Assembly (NCBI GenBank): GCA_023390815.1
Contig: JAEWCC010000051.1
Coordinates: 6,511 to 70,510, forward strand
DNA: 64,000 nt
Direction: 5' to 3'
Origin: Bacillota bacterium
GTDB taxonomy: Bacteria; Bacillota; Clostridia; Christensenellales; SZUA-584
The notes under the pieces were generated by a model that saw only the letters and a program-made list of their open reading frames with translations, was not told where the DNA came from and did not search any database. This document shows positions 24,130 through 33,112 of the stretch, one piece after another. Position numbers and translations under genes: made by a program. Positions within the stretch are counted from its first letter, which is position 1, and every line of letters starts with the position of its first letter.

Positions 24130-25896
24130 ATGGTAAAAATCGGTATACGGCCATGTATTGATGGCAGACGAAACGGTGTCCGTGAATCACTTGAAGATCA
24201 GACAATGGGCATGGCAATTTCCGCTGCAAAGCTGATCAAAGAGAATTTGAAATATCCCGATGGCAGCCCTGTTGAGGTTGTCATTGCTGACACGACGATT
24301 GGCGGGGTTAAGGAAGCTACCTTGTGTCAGGATAAATTTGAGAGGGAAGAGGTTGGCGTTACACTGACCGTATCTCCCTGCTGGTGCTATTCCACCGAAG
24401 TGATGGATCAGGACCCTGCCACAATCAAGGCGGTTTGGGGCTTTAACGGCACCGAGCGTCCCGGCGCAGTGTTCCTCGCGGCGGTGCTGGCTGCGCATTC
24501 CCAGAAAGGCCTTCCGGCATTTGGTATCTATGGCCATGACGTAAGGGATAAAGACGACTTCTCCATTCCCGAGGATGTTCAGGAAAAAATACTACGTTTT
24601 GCAAAATGCGCAATCGCGGCCAAGCTGATGCGCAAGAAGAGCTATCTGCAGATTGGTTCCATGTGCATGGGCATCGCGGGTTCCATCCTCGACCAGGATA
24701 TGATTCAGCAGTATTTCGGCATGAGAAGCGAGTCGGTCGATGAGACTGAGATTCTCCGCCGTATCGATAACGGCATTTACGACCCCGCAGAATTCGAGAA
24801 GGCGCTTGCGTGGACAAAGCAGCACTGCAAAGAGGGCTACGAAAAGAATTCGGCGGACATGGCGTTCTCCCGCGAAGTCAAGGATGCACAGTGGGAGTTT
24901 GTGGTTAAAAGCGCAATCATCATCCGTGACCTGATGATCGGCAATCCGAGACTCGCGGAACTTGGATTTGTCGAAGAGAGCTGCGGTCACAATGCGATAC
25001 TGGGCGGCGTGCAGGGACAGCGCCAGTGGACCGATTACAAGCCAAACTTCGATTTCGCGGAAGCCATTTTGAATTCCCAGTTCGACTGGAACGGGCTGAG
25101 GGAGTCCCTCGTGCTCGCAACAGAGAACGACGCGCTCAATGGTTTTTCCATGTTGTTTGAGCATCTTCTGACGAATCGTCCTGGTATCTTTGCGGACGTT
25201 CGCACCTACTGGAGCCCGGAAGCAGTCAAGAGAGTGACGGGCAAGGAACTGACCGGACTTGCGAAGAACGGCATTATTCACCTGATCAATTCGGGTGCGG
25301 CGTCGGTAGACGGCACTGCCGCGGTATCGGATGCGGCGGGCAACCCGGTCATCAAGCCCTTCTATGAAATGACGGAAGCGGAAGCAAACGCCTGTCTGGC
25401 CAAAACCGACTGGTGTCCCGCAGATCAGTACTATTTCCGTGGCGGCGGCTTCTCGAGCCACTACATTGGCGGTACGCGCGGCGGCATGCCGGTAACGATG
25501 ATCCGCCTGAATCTCGTCAAGGGCTTGGGCCCGGTGCTGCAGCTGGCAGAAGGCTATACTTGCGAGCTGGATCCGGAAATCCACAGGACGCTTGACCAGC
25601 GCACCGACCCGACATGGCCGACGACCTGGTTTGCGCCGAGACTCACGGGCAAAGGCGCGTTTACCGATGTTTACAACGTCATGGCGAAATGGGGCGCTAA
25701 CCACGGCGCATTCTGCTACGGCCACATCGGTCAGGATATGATCACAATGGCTTCGATGCTGCGCATACCGGTATCCATGCACAACGTCGAAGAGGGCGAG
25801 ATATTCCGCCCGTCCACCTGGAGCGCGTTTGGTACCAACGATCTGGAAGGCGCCGATTACCGCGCTTGCGCGGCACTCGGACCGATGTACAAGTAA
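24130..25896 (+). CDS. fucI: L-fucose isomerase
   Basis: 588 residues, nearly the length of E. coli FucI (591), and alignable along the whole chain. IGIRPCIDGRRNGVRESLE opens the protein, with TVSPCWCYSTE and GFNGTERPGAVFLAA in the N-domain. The Mn2+ ligands are conserved: Glu in LATENDALNG, Asp in FADVRTYWSPEA and His in KWGANHGAF. FEQ-type variants are absent. It converts L-fucose to L-fuculose; members also accept D-arabinose. A GGAG site precedes the ATG. No fuculokinase lies in this operon; FGGY kinases occur at 8910 and 41740. It sits between its LacI regulator and an ABC sugar importer. Confidence 0.95.
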   Translation: MVKIGIRPCIDGRRNGVRESLEDQTMGMAISAAKLIKENLKYPDGSPVEVVIADTTIGGVKEATLCQDKFEREEVGVTLTVSPCWCYSTEVMDQDPATIKAVWGFNGTERPGAVFLAAVLAAHSQKGLPAFGIYGHDVRDKDDFSIPEDVQEKILRFAKCAIAAKLMRKKSYLQIGSMCMGIAGSILDQDMIQQYFGMRSESVDETEILRRIDNGIYDPAEFEKALAWTKQHCKEGYEKNSADMAFSREVKDAQWEFVVKSAIIIRDLMIGNPRLAELGFVEESCGHNAILGGVQGQRQWTDYKPNFDFAEAILNSQFDWNGLRESLVLATENDALNGFSMLFEHLLTNRPGIFADVRTYWSPEAVKRVTGKELTGLAKNGIIHLINSGAASVDGTAAVSDAAGNPVIKPFYEMTEAEANACLAKTDWCPADQYYFRGGGFSSHYIGGTRGGMPVTMIRLNLVKGLGPVLQLAEGYTCELDPEIHRTLDQRTDPTWPTTWFAPRLTGKGAFTDVYNVMAKWGANHGAFCYGHIGQDMITMASMLRIPVSMHNVEEGEIFRPSTWSAFGTNDLEGADYRACAALGPMYK

Positions 25897-25918
25897 TCGG
25901 TTAACAAAGTTTCAGAAA

Positions 25919-25955
25919 TTATATTTCTTCTGCGTCAGCAGAGAAGAAAATATAA
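25919..25955 (+). other. Stem-loop between fucI and the binding-protein gene
   Basis: TTATATTTCTTCTGC and GCAGAGAAGAAAATATAA pair around GTCA with a two-base bulge, and end one base before the GGAGG of the next gene. It may be a processing or stabilising hairpin that raises binding-protein mRNA. Confidence 0.5.
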
Positions 25956-25967
25956 GGAGGAAAAGAA

Positions 25968-27032
25968 ATGAAGAAACTCATCGCAATGGCATTGGTTCTC
26001 GTGATGGTTCTGGCCATGGCTGCTTGCACAACCAACAATCAGCCCGCTGAATCCAGCGCCGCAACAACCACCGAACAGGTATCTCCGTCGGCTGAAACGT
26101 CTACACCGGCTGAGGCAGGCGCACCCGTCATCGCTTTTGTGCCGAAGGTTATCGGCCAGGCATGGTGGGATTATGTCCGTGACAGCGGCGTAAAGGCATG
26201 GTCTGAGGAAAACGGCATTGAAGTTAAGTACCAGGGACCGACCGAAGTTGACGCTGCCGCTCAGGTTCAGATCATGACGGACCTGGTCGCGCAGGATATC
26301 GACGTCCTCTGCTTCTCGCCGAACGATCCGGACGCTTGCGAGAATATCTGCAAAGAAGCGATGGAAAAAGGCATCATCGTAATCGCGACCGAAGCTTCGG
26401 GCATGACCAACGTTAACTACGACGTGGAAGCGTTCGACGAAAAGGGTCTCGGCGGCTTCATGATGGATCAGCTCGCTGCTCAGATGGGCGAATCTGGCGA
26501 ATACATCACCATGGTTGGTTCCATGACGATGGAATCCCACAACAACTGGGCGGACGCCGCTGTGGCTCGCCAGCAGGAAGCTTATCCGAACATGACGCTG
26601 GTTGAGGACAAGCGCGTCTCTTCCGAGAGCGATGCTGAAGTTGCATACCAGAAGACCAAGGAACTGCTCAAGAAGTACCCCAACCTGAAGGGTATCCTGG
26701 GCACCTCCTCCTTCGACTCCCCGGGCGCAGCTCGTGCGATCGAAGAACTCGGCCTGACCGGTAAAGTGTTCGCCATCTCTGTGGCGCTGCCCTCTGAAAC
26801 CCGCGACTACCTGAAGGACGGCGTTCTCGGTTCCGTCGCTCTGTGGGATCCGGCGCTGGCTGCGAAGGCAATGCTGAATCTGGCAGTCAAGATGTATAAT
26901 AAAGAAGAAATCAAGACCGGCGCTGACCTTGGGGTAGAAGGCTACACCAACGTGAACATCACCGGTACCAACGTGATCGGCCAGGGCTGGATCGCGATCA
27001 CCAAGGACAACGTAGATACCTTCACATTCTAA
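25968..27032 (+). CDS. Sugar ABC transporter substrate-binding lipoprotein
   Basis: 354 residues. A lipoprotein signal peptide (MKKLIAMALVLVMVLAMAAC, lipid-anchored Cys at about residue 20) and a Ser/Thr/Pro linker precede a type 1 periplasmic-binding fold of the RbsB/LsrB/RhaS kind: VIAFVPKVIGQAWWDYVRDS, IDVLCFSPNDPDACENIC, ITMVGSMTMESHNNWAD and LKGILGTSSFDSPGAARAI in order. It is anchored outside the membrane and delivers sugar to the permeases encoded downstream. Given fucI and the mutarotase, L-fucose or L-rhamnose-like 6-deoxysugars are likely ligands. A GGAGG site and a preceding stem-loop favour high expression. Confidence 0.9.
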   Translation: MKKLIAMALVLVMVLAMAACTTNNQPAESSAATTTEQVSPSAETSTPAEAGAPVIAFVPKVIGQAWWDYVRDSGVKAWSEENGIEVKYQGPTEVDAAAQVQIMTDLVAQDIDVLCFSPNDPDACENICKEAMEKGIIVIATEASGMTNVNYDVEAFDEKGLGGFMMDQLAAQMGESGEYITMVGSMTMESHNNWADAAVARQQEAYPNMTLVEDKRVSSESDAEVAYQKTKELLKKYPNLKGILGTSSFDSPGAARAIEELGLTGKVFAISVALPSETRDYLKDGVLGSVALWDPALAAKAMLNLAVKMYNKEEIKTGADLGVEGYTNVNITGTNVIGQGWIAITKDNVDTFTF

Positions 27033-27076
27033 ATGAATCTGCAGGCGACTGCGGAAACAGATTACAGGACGTATGT

Positions 27077-27278
27077 GGCAGGGAAGCTTTGCTTCCCTGC
27101 CCTGTCCGTAAAATACCTAGCCTTTTCTGGGCTTTATTCCGGCAAGGCTGGCCACTGATGGAAGCTTAACGGCGAATAGTCGCCGTGCTGACCCTTTGGC
27201 AGCCGTTCCGTTTCCATGAATGGCCACGTGCCAGTTTAGCCTGCGGCGTAAGCCGTAAAACTCTTTCGAAAGGGAGTT
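27077..27278 (+). ncRNA. Structured intercistronic RNA between binding-protein and ATPase genes
   Basis: The 255-base gap holds three structures. A perfect 11-bp hairpin GGCAGGGAAGC-TTT-GCTTCCCTGCC (27077-27101) has no U run. A branched element at about 27148-27234 is closed by TGGCCA/TGGCCA and TGGAA/TTCCA, with inner hairpins GGCGA-ATAG-TCGCC and GCTG/CAGC. AACTCTTTCGAAAGGGAGTT (27259-27278) encloses the ATPase gene's AAAGGGAG ribosome site. Together they could set the ratio of binding protein to ATPase. Confidence 0.5.
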
Positions 27279-27287
27279 TGCCAATCT

Positions 27288-28772
27288 ATGTCTGAATATT
27301 TGCTTGAAATGAAGAATATTTACAAATCATTTTCCGGTGTACACGCGCTGGAAAATGTGAACTTCGCAGTGCGTCCCGGTAAGGTCATGTGCCTGGCCGG
27401 CGAGAACGGATGCGGTAAATCCACGCTGGTCAAGATTATCTCCGGCGTTTATACAAAGGATGAGGGTGAGGTTTGGTTCCAAGGGGAAAAGATCACAAAG
27501 ATCACTCCGGCTGAGGCCACCCGGCTGGGCATCCAAGTCATCTATCAGGATCTGTCGATTTTCCCCAATTTGACCGTGCGTGAAAATCTGGCCATGAACT
27601 CGGAGATTACCGCGAATCGGAAGTTTGTCAACCGTAAGCGCATGGACGATACCGCAAAAGAAGCGCTCAGCAAGATCGGGCACCAAATCGATCTTGACGC
27701 GAAGATGGGCGACTTAAGCGTAGCCGACAAGCAGCTGATTGCCATCTGCCGTGCGCTGCTGTTTAACGCCAAGCTCATCATTATGGATGAGCCCACCACG
27801 GCACTGACGAAGAAAGAAGTGGACGCGCTCTTTAAGACCGTCCGTAAGCTGCGTGACTCGGGAATCGCGATTATGTTTATCAGCCATAAGATCGAAGAAA
27901 TTTTCGAGATTTCTGACGACATCGCAATCATGCGGAACGGCAAGAACGTATATCTGGGTACCACTTCAGAGATTACGCCCAAAGAATTTACGTACTATAT
28001 GACGGGCCGTGAATTGTCGGAAGATCGTTTCTGCCCTGAAAACATCAGCGCCGAGCCGGTGCTGGAAACAAAGAACCTGACGCTTGAGGGCAGTTACTCG
28101 GATGTTTCCTTCGAACTTCGGAAAGGGGAGATCCTGGGGATTACCGGCCTCCTGGGTTCCGGACGTACGGAGCTGGCGCTGTCGCTGTTCGGTCTGTTAA
28201 AGCCAAAAAGCGGCGATATTATACTGAAAGGCAAGAAGGTCAAAATTGCATCTCCGATTATGGCGCAGAAGCTCAAAATCGGATACGTGCCGGAAGACCG
28301 TCTGACCGAAGGTTTGTGCCTGCAACAGCCGATCGCAGACAATATCACATTGTCGTCTTTAAAGCGTCTGTCCAGCAAGATGGGCATCATTAAAGACAAA
28401 ACCGTCCTCGATGATGCGAACGTATGGGTAAAGAAATTCTCAATTGCCACCGACGATGCACGCAAGTTTGCCTCGACGCTTTCCGGCGGCAACCAGCAGA
28501 AGATTGTGCTGTCCAAATGGCTCAGCAACGACCTCGATATTCTGATCCTCAACGGCCCGACCGTGGGTGTCGATGTCGGCGCGAAGCAGGATATTCATCA
28601 CCTCGTTCATGAGCTGGCCAACGACGGACTGGCGGTGATCATTATATCGGACGACCTCGCTGAAGTCGTCGCGAACTGCAGCCGTGTCATTGTAATGAAG
28701 GAAGGCAAGATCGTCGGCCAGCTTGACAGCGGCGATATTTGCAACCAGGCTATCCTGGATATCATTCGGTAA
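27288..28772 (+). CDS. Sugar ABC transporter ATP-binding protein, RbsA/MglA type
   Basis: 494 residues with two fused nucleotide-binding domains. The first has Walker A GENGCGKST, a degenerate signature (LSVADKQL), Walker B LIIMDEPTTAL and the switch region FISHKI. The second has GLLGSGRTE in place of Walker A, as usual for this family, and signature LSGGNQQK with LILNGPTVGVDVGAK in the Walker B region. Here NGP replaces the common DEP/NEP, so the second site may hydrolyse poorly. It energises sugar uptake with the two permeases that follow at 16 bases. Its ribosome site lies in a small hairpin, 11 bases from ATG. Confidence 0.93.
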   Translation: MSEYLLEMKNIYKSFSGVHALENVNFAVRPGKVMCLAGENGCGKSTLVKIISGVYTKDEGEVWFQGEKITKITPAEATRLGIQVIYQDLSIFPNLTVRENLAMNSEITANRKFVNRKRMDDTAKEALSKIGHQIDLDAKMGDLSVADKQLIAICRALLFNAKLIIMDEPTTALTKKEVDALFKTVRKLRDSGIAIMFISHKIEEIFEISDDIAIMRNGKNVYLGTTSEITPKEFTYYMTGRELSEDRFCPENISAEPVLETKNLTLEGSYSDVSFELRKGEILGITGLLGSGRTELALSLFGLLKPKSGDIILKGKKVKIASPIMAQKLKIGYVPEDRLTEGLCLQQPIADNITLSSLKRLSSKMGIIKDKTVLDDANVWVKKFSIATDDARKFASTLSGGNQQKIVLSKWLSNDLDILILNGPTVGVDVGAKQDIHHLVHELANDGLAVIIISDDLAEVVANCSRVIVMKEGKIVGQLDSGDICNQAILDIIR

Positions 28773-28787
28773 GGGAGAGGTTGACTT

Positions 28788-29792
28788 ATGGGACTTAATA
28801 AAAAGCTCCGCCGCATGACGCGTAAAACGGAATTCTATATATTCCTGGTTCTGGTGGTCATGTGTATCGCGATTGAGGTTATTTCAGGAGGGCAGCTTTT
28901 TCAGGCAAACTCCATCGTTGATATCGCCCGTTCCATGACGATTTACGGCATGTTCGCACTCATCAGCTTGATGGTTGTCGTATCCGGCGGATTCGACCTG
29001 TCATTCCCGACGCTGGCATCGCTGTCCTACTCTGCTGCGACAACCATCGTGCTGGCGCAGGGTTGGGCTCAGGAGAGCGCTTGGGTTGCTTTCCTGCTGT
29101 CGGGTGCGATCGGCATGGTTCTGGGCATGGTAAACGGCTTCATCATATCCCGTTTTAAACTGAACGTAATGATCGTGACGCTGGGTACCCAGACGCTGTT
29201 TCTCGGAATCAGCATGGGTTTGCTGCAGTTGAGCGAGATTACATCTACGCTGCCGCTGGGCCTGCGAGCTTTCGGCGAAGCGTCGCTCTTTGAGGTGTTC
29301 AGTTCCACGGGTATGCGCTCGACGATGCCTGTCGCGTTTCTGCTGTTTGTTGCGTTGGCCATCATTGTATGGTTCGTCCTTAAATACACGATGTTCGGGC
29401 GCGCGCTTTACGCGATCGGCGGAAACGAGATCTCCGCAGAGCGCGCTGGTTTTAACGTAAAAAGAACAAAGTTCTGGCTCTATGCGTTCGTTGGCCTGGC
29501 TGCCGGTATCATCGGCATGCTCCGCGTTTGCCTGAGCCGTCAGGCCATCCCCAAAGCCCTGAACGGCTGGGACCTGAAAATCATCCCGATGGTAATTCTC
29601 GGCGGCGCGAGTATCTACGGCGGCGAAGGCAGCGTCTTCGGTACACTGGTGGCCGTCGGATTGATCACCGTCATATCCAACAGTATGCTCCTGATCGGAA
29701 TCGATTCCTACTGGCAGGATCTCTTTAACGGTATTGTCATTCTGGCAGGTGTTACGGTTTCGGCGATACAGGCGAAGCGCCGGAGCATATAA
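28788..29792 (+). CDS. Sugar ABC transporter permease, RbsC family
   Basis: 334 residues with 8-10 predicted membrane segments. The family features are ISLMVVVSGGFDLSFPTLASL near the N-terminus, GMVNGFIISRFKLNVMIVTLGTQ, and FGRALYAIGGNEISAERAGFNVKRTKFW followed by the coupling-helix region. It sits in the membrane and forms a heterodimer with the next permease. GGGAGAGG precedes the ATG, and it lies 16 bases after the ATPase gene. Confidence 0.92.
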   Translation: MGLNKKLRRMTRKTEFYIFLVLVVMCIAIEVISGGQLFQANSIVDIARSMTIYGMFALISLMVVVSGGFDLSFPTLASLSYSAATTIVLAQGWAQESAWVAFLLSGAIGMVLGMVNGFIISRFKLNVMIVTLGTQTLFLGISMGLLQLSEITSTLPLGLRAFGEASLFEVFSSTGMRSTMPVAFLLFVALAIIVWFVLKYTMFGRALYAIGGNEISAERAGFNVKRTKFWLYAFVGLAAGIIGMLRVCLSRQAIPKALNGWDLKIIPMVILGGASIYGGEGSVFGTLVAVGLITVISNSMLLIGIDSYWQDLFNGIVILAGVTVSAIQAKRRSI

Positions 29793-29807
29793 AAGGAGGA
29801 AGTGAAA

Positions 29808-30833
29808 ATGAAAAAGACAGGTATAAAGTTCAATTATGTATTCCTTCTTCTGGGCCTGCTTGCACTGGTTCTGGTGTTCTTCTCGATTACAAAGGGCGGA
29901 ACGCTTTGGAAGGGCGATACGTGGTCTTCCATGACGATGCAGTTCCCCGAATACGGTGTGATGACGCTGGGCGTCATGCTCTGCTTCATCGCCGGCTGTA
30001 TTGACGTGTCCTTTGTGGCGCTGGGCGATTTGGCAACCGTTATCGCAGGAATGTTCATGGTCAAGATGACAGAAAACGGCGCGAATGCGGGAAACGAAGG
30101 CTGGATCATCCTTGCAGGCGTTCTGATTGCGCTGGCTGTAGGTGCCATAGGTGGGCTGCTCAACGGGACTTTGATCTCCCGGCTTGGCATTCCGCCCATT
30201 CTGGCCACATTGGCCACGCAGATGGTGTACAGAGGTGTTGCCATCGGCTTGACGCAAGGCAACCCGGTAACCGGTATTCCGCAGTTGTACAGCGAAATCG
30301 GACATGCGAACTTGTTTGGTTTCCTGCCTGTACCGCTATTCGTCTTCATTTTGGTGTTCCTGGTCTGCGCGTTCCTGCTTCGGTATACGACTTTTGGCCG
30401 CAAGCTCTATATGCTGGGTTCCAACCCCAAAGCGACACGGTTCAGCGCGATCAACACCACCAAGATGATCAACACCACCTTTATGATCAACGGGGTGATC
30501 GTGGTAATTGGCGCGTTGCTGATGATGTCCACGATGAACTCGGCCAAGGCTGACTACGGTTCGTCTTACGTGATGCGCTGTATCCTGATTCTGGTGCTGG
30601 CTGGCGTTATACCGGATGGCGGTGTCGGCAAGATACTCAATGTATTAATCGCCATCGTCACCATTCAGATCATCGCGAGCTGCGTGAACATGTTCCCGGA
30701 ACTCAACACCTACTACAGCAGTCTGATCTCGGCGGTATTGCTTATCGTCATGCTGATCACCACGAGCCGTCTGCTGGGTGAAAGAAGGATCCGTAAAGTC
30801 ACGGACAAGAAACTGCCTAAGGCAGAAGCCTAG
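29808..30833 (+). CDS. Sugar ABC transporter permease, RbsC family (second)
   Basis: 341 residues with 8-9 membrane segments. It carries LCFIAGCIDVSFVALGDLATV, NGTLISRLGIPPILATLATQ and FGRKLYMLGSNPKATRFSAIN. ATG at 29808 is preferred over a GTG two codons earlier because AAAGGAGGA is then seven bases away. It pairs with the preceding permease, and two different permeases are typical of LsrCD-like or rhamnose-type importers. The operon continues 28 bases later. Confidence 0.91.
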   Translation: MKKTGIKFNYVFLLLGLLALVLVFFSITKGGTLWKGDTWSSMTMQFPEYGVMTLGVMLCFIAGCIDVSFVALGDLATVIAGMFMVKMTENGANAGNEGWIILAGVLIALAVGAIGGLLNGTLISRLGIPPILATLATQMVYRGVAIGLTQGNPVTGIPQLYSEIGHANLFGFLPVPLFVFILVFLVCAFLLRYTTFGRKLYMLGSNPKATRFSAINTTKMINTTFMINGVIVVIGALLMMSTMNSAKADYGSSYVMRCILILVLAGVIPDGGVGKILNVLIAIVTIQIIASCVNMFPELNTYYSSLISAVLLIVMLITTSRLLGERRIRKVTDKKLPKAEA

Positions 30834-30861
30834 GCGATTTATCGGAAAGGAAGCGCGGTTT

Positions 30862-31599
30862 ATGCAGCTTATCAACATGTTTACCGATCAGCTTGAGGAC
30901 GCCGTAAAGCGCCGCATCCCGTTCATTATCCCTGTGGGCACTCTGGAATACCATGCCCGTCATGCCTCGGTCGGCACCGACACCATGGTGATTACCGGGT
31001 GTCTCCGGGAGCTGGAAAAAGAAAAGGAAATCGTTATATGTCCTCCCGTCTGGTACGGGGTTGGCTCCTATGCGGTTTGCGGGCCGAGACCGGGCCATTT
31101 CCACGTGGACGAGGATACCTATGCCGACTACATGTACTGTATTTTAAAATCGATGGTTTACGGGGGCAACAAGAATATCTATCTTGTTGCCCACCACCAG
31201 ACCGAAGAGGATGGGCTTATGCCCATGACAATCGCCTGCCATAAGGCGGCCAAGAAGGTCACCATGGAATACATGGAGGAGACGCTCGGCAAAGGCTGGT
31301 GGGGAAGCGACAACTACGCAAACTATTACGAAAATCTTAGTTCCGGCGACGATCCGTTTTCCTTCATCAAGGTTATCTCGCTAATCGGCAAAGACGCGCA
31401 GCACAAGTGCGGCGGGTTTGATCATGCGGGAAAATGGGAAACATCCTTGATGATGGGGACCTGGCCGGAGAATGTAGACCTTTCCCGCTGCAGCCAGAAC
31501 ACAGAATGGTTCGCCAAGAGTGCAGTCGAAGCCAGTGCGGAGACCGGGAAACACATGGTCGAATGCACGCTGGAATGGCTCCGGAAGGCGATTGTCTGA
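30862..31599 (+). CDS. Creatininase family amidohydrolase
   Basis: 245 residues. The creatininase metal motif is recognisable in PVGTLEYHARHASVGTDT (Glu, His and Asp ligands), with a second metal region VAHHQTEEDG. Typical members have NxHGGN at that second site; here NIYLVAHHQTEE is divergent, so the substrate is probably not creatinine. ATG at 30862 has AAAGGAAG upstream and follows the permease by 28 bases. Creatininase-like proteins act on diverse amides and lactams (also riboflavin and F420 routes). Its place in a fucose-type sugar operon suggests hydrolysis of a sugar lactone- or amide-like compound, but that is inference. Confidence 0.78.
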   Translation: MQLINMFTDQLEDAVKRRIPFIIPVGTLEYHARHASVGTDTMVITGCLRELEKEKEIVICPPVWYGVGSYAVCGPRPGHFHVDEDTYADYMYCILKSMVYGGNKNIYLVAHHQTEEDGLMPMTIACHKAAKKVTMEYMEETLGKGWWGSDNYANYYENLSSGDDPFSFIKVISLIGKDAQHKCGGFDHAGKWETSLMMGTWPENVDLSRCSQNTEWFAKSAVEASAETGKHMVECTLEWLRKAIV

Positions 31600-31622
31600 C
31601 CCAAGCGAAAAGGAGAATTTCT

Positions 31623-32669
31623 ATGAACAGTATTGAACGTTTTTATGCCACTGCCGAGCGCAAACCTGTAGATCGCCCGGCATGCTGGCTCGGAATGCCG
31701 ACGCCAAGCGAGGTTCCGCATCTGTGCGAATACTTCGGCGTCAAGACATTGGATGAACTCAAAGCCTCCTGCGGCGATGATTTCTATGCGATCGAGGTGC
31801 CGTATCAATCGCCGACGTGTTCGGCGCTGTACGCGGCTTTCGACTGGTATATGAACGGCAGCAATGTCGATACCGAACACCGTACGCTGACGGCGGACGG
31901 CTTCTTTGCGAACTGTGAGTCGGTTGAGGATGCCGAAAAGTTGAATTTCCCCTGGCCGGACCCGACCCTTTATATCGATCCCGCTGAGTGCAGACGACTT
32001 GTGGATGAAGCGCCTGATGGCAAGACCATACTCGGTATGGTCTGGGCTTGCCATTTCCAGGATTTCTGCGCCGCTTTCGGCATGGAAAACGCCATGATGA
32101 ACATGCTGGCCGCGCCGGAACTCGTACATTATGTGAACGACCGTATCATGGACTTCTACATGAAGGCGCTGAAGATATTCCTTGAGTCGACCAAGGGCAG
32201 GCTTCATGCGATCCTGATCGGCGACGATCTCGGAAGCCAGCTCGACCTCATGATCAGCCCTGAAATGGTCAAGGAATTCGTAATCCCCGGCGCTAAGCAG
32301 CTCATCGATCTCGCGCATAGCTATGGCGTCAAGGTGATCTACCATTCGTGCGGTTCAATCATTCGGGCGATCCCGATGCTGATCGAAGCGGGCGTAGATA
32401 TCATTCACCCCATACAGGCATTGGCGCATGGTATGGACCCGGAGAGCCTGAAAGAGAAGTTCGGCGATGTAGTTTCGTTCTGCGGCGGCGTGGACACGCA
32501 GGAGCTGCTCCCCAACGGCACGCCGGAGCAGGTGATGGAAAAGGTGAAGTACCTGCGGTCGATTTTCCCGACCGGCCTCATCATCTCGCCCAGCCACGAG
32601 GCTATTCAATCCGACGTGCCCCCGGCCAACATCAAGGCGATGTTTACCGAGGCGCAGAAGGTATATTAA
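31623..32669 (+). CDS. URO-D/MtaA superfamily protein with HxC zinc motif
   Basis: 348 residues, TIM-barrel. MNSIERFYATAERKPVDRPA is the typical start. VIYHSCGS carries the His-x-Cys pair of corrinoid-linked methyltransferases (MtaA/CmuA type), and SFCGGVDTQELLPNGTPEQV supplies a Cys about 43 residues later. HemE proper lacks this zinc site. ATG at 31623 has AAAGGAG upstream, 23 bases after the creatininase-like gene. It lies inside the fucose operon, so a role in breakdown of a methylated sugar or in one-carbon transfer is conceivable. No corrinoid protein is encoded nearby. Confidence 0.82.
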   Translation: MNSIERFYATAERKPVDRPACWLGMPTPSEVPHLCEYFGVKTLDELKASCGDDFYAIEVPYQSPTCSALYAAFDWYMNGSNVDTEHRTLTADGFFANCESVEDAEKLNFPWPDPTLYIDPAECRRLVDEAPDGKTILGMVWACHFQDFCAAFGMENAMMNMLAAPELVHYVNDRIMDFYMKALKIFLESTKGRLHAILIGDDLGSQLDLMISPEMVKEFVIPGAKQLIDLAHSYGVKVIYHSCGSIIRAIPMLIEAGVDIIHPIQALAHGMDPESLKEKFGDVVSFCGGVDTQELLPNGTPEQVMEKVKYLRSIFPTGLIISPSHEAIQSDVPPANIKAMFTEAQKVY

Positions 32670-32702
32670 ACCCTGACGAAGCGTTTATAATCGGAGGGTA
32701 TT

Positions 32703-33026
32703 ATGAAAAGACACGGTGAAATGATCATGATCAAGCCCGAGGGGCTGGAAGCCTACAAACGCTGGCATCAGAATCCCCTGCCGGGCGTCAATGAAATGAT
32801 CAACGCCTGTAACATCCGGAACTATTCGATCTATCAGCGCGGGGATTTTATGTTCGCCTATTATGAATATGTCGGCGACGATTTTGAAGCCGATATGGCA
32901 AAAATGGCGGCTGATCCGACGACGCAGCAGTGGTGGGATTTGGTGAAGCCTTTAATGCAGCCGTTGCCGGATAAAAAGGACGATGAGTTCTGGTCCGGCA
33001 TGGAGGAAGTCTATCATCTGGACTAA
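32703..33026 (+). CDS. L-rhamnose mutarotase family protein
   Basis: 107 residues, the full length of RhaM-type anomerases. GLEAYKRWHQNPLPGVNEMI, NYSIYQRGDFMFAYYEYVG, QQWWDLVKPLMQPLP and EEVYHLD match the family in order. The His in RWH and the WW pair are the active-site region. It interconverts alpha and beta anomers of 6-deoxyhexoses; here L-fucose or L-rhamnose taken up by the ABC system is the probable substrate. GGAGGG lies upstream of ATG. A strong terminator follows at 33037-33070, which probably ends the fucose operon. Confidence 0.92.
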   Translation: MKRHGEMIMIKPEGLEAYKRWHQNPLPGVNEMINACNIRNYSIYQRGDFMFAYYEYVGDDFEADMAKMAADPTTQQWWDLVKPLMQPLPDKKDDEFWSGMEEVYHLD

Positions 33027-33036
33027 AGTCAGAAAC

Positions 33037-33070
33037 AAGCCAGGGACAGGGTTCATGTCCCTGGTTTTAT
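33037..33070 (+). terminator. Terminator of the fucose operon
   Basis: CCAGGGACA and TGTCCCTGG pair around a short loop, followed by GTTTTAT. Confidence 0.8.
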
Positions 33071-33112
33071 ATTGCAATTCATCAGGATAACATAATCGAC
33101 AAGGAGGATACT

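Noticed and set aside
24592..25782. 396-codon minus-strand frame opposite fucI
   Set aside because: The plus strand encodes an unmistakable L-fucose isomerase.
29001..30305. 434-codon minus-strand frame opposite the two permeases
   Set aside because: Spans two well-supported genes and their junction; very Gln/His/Arg-rich.
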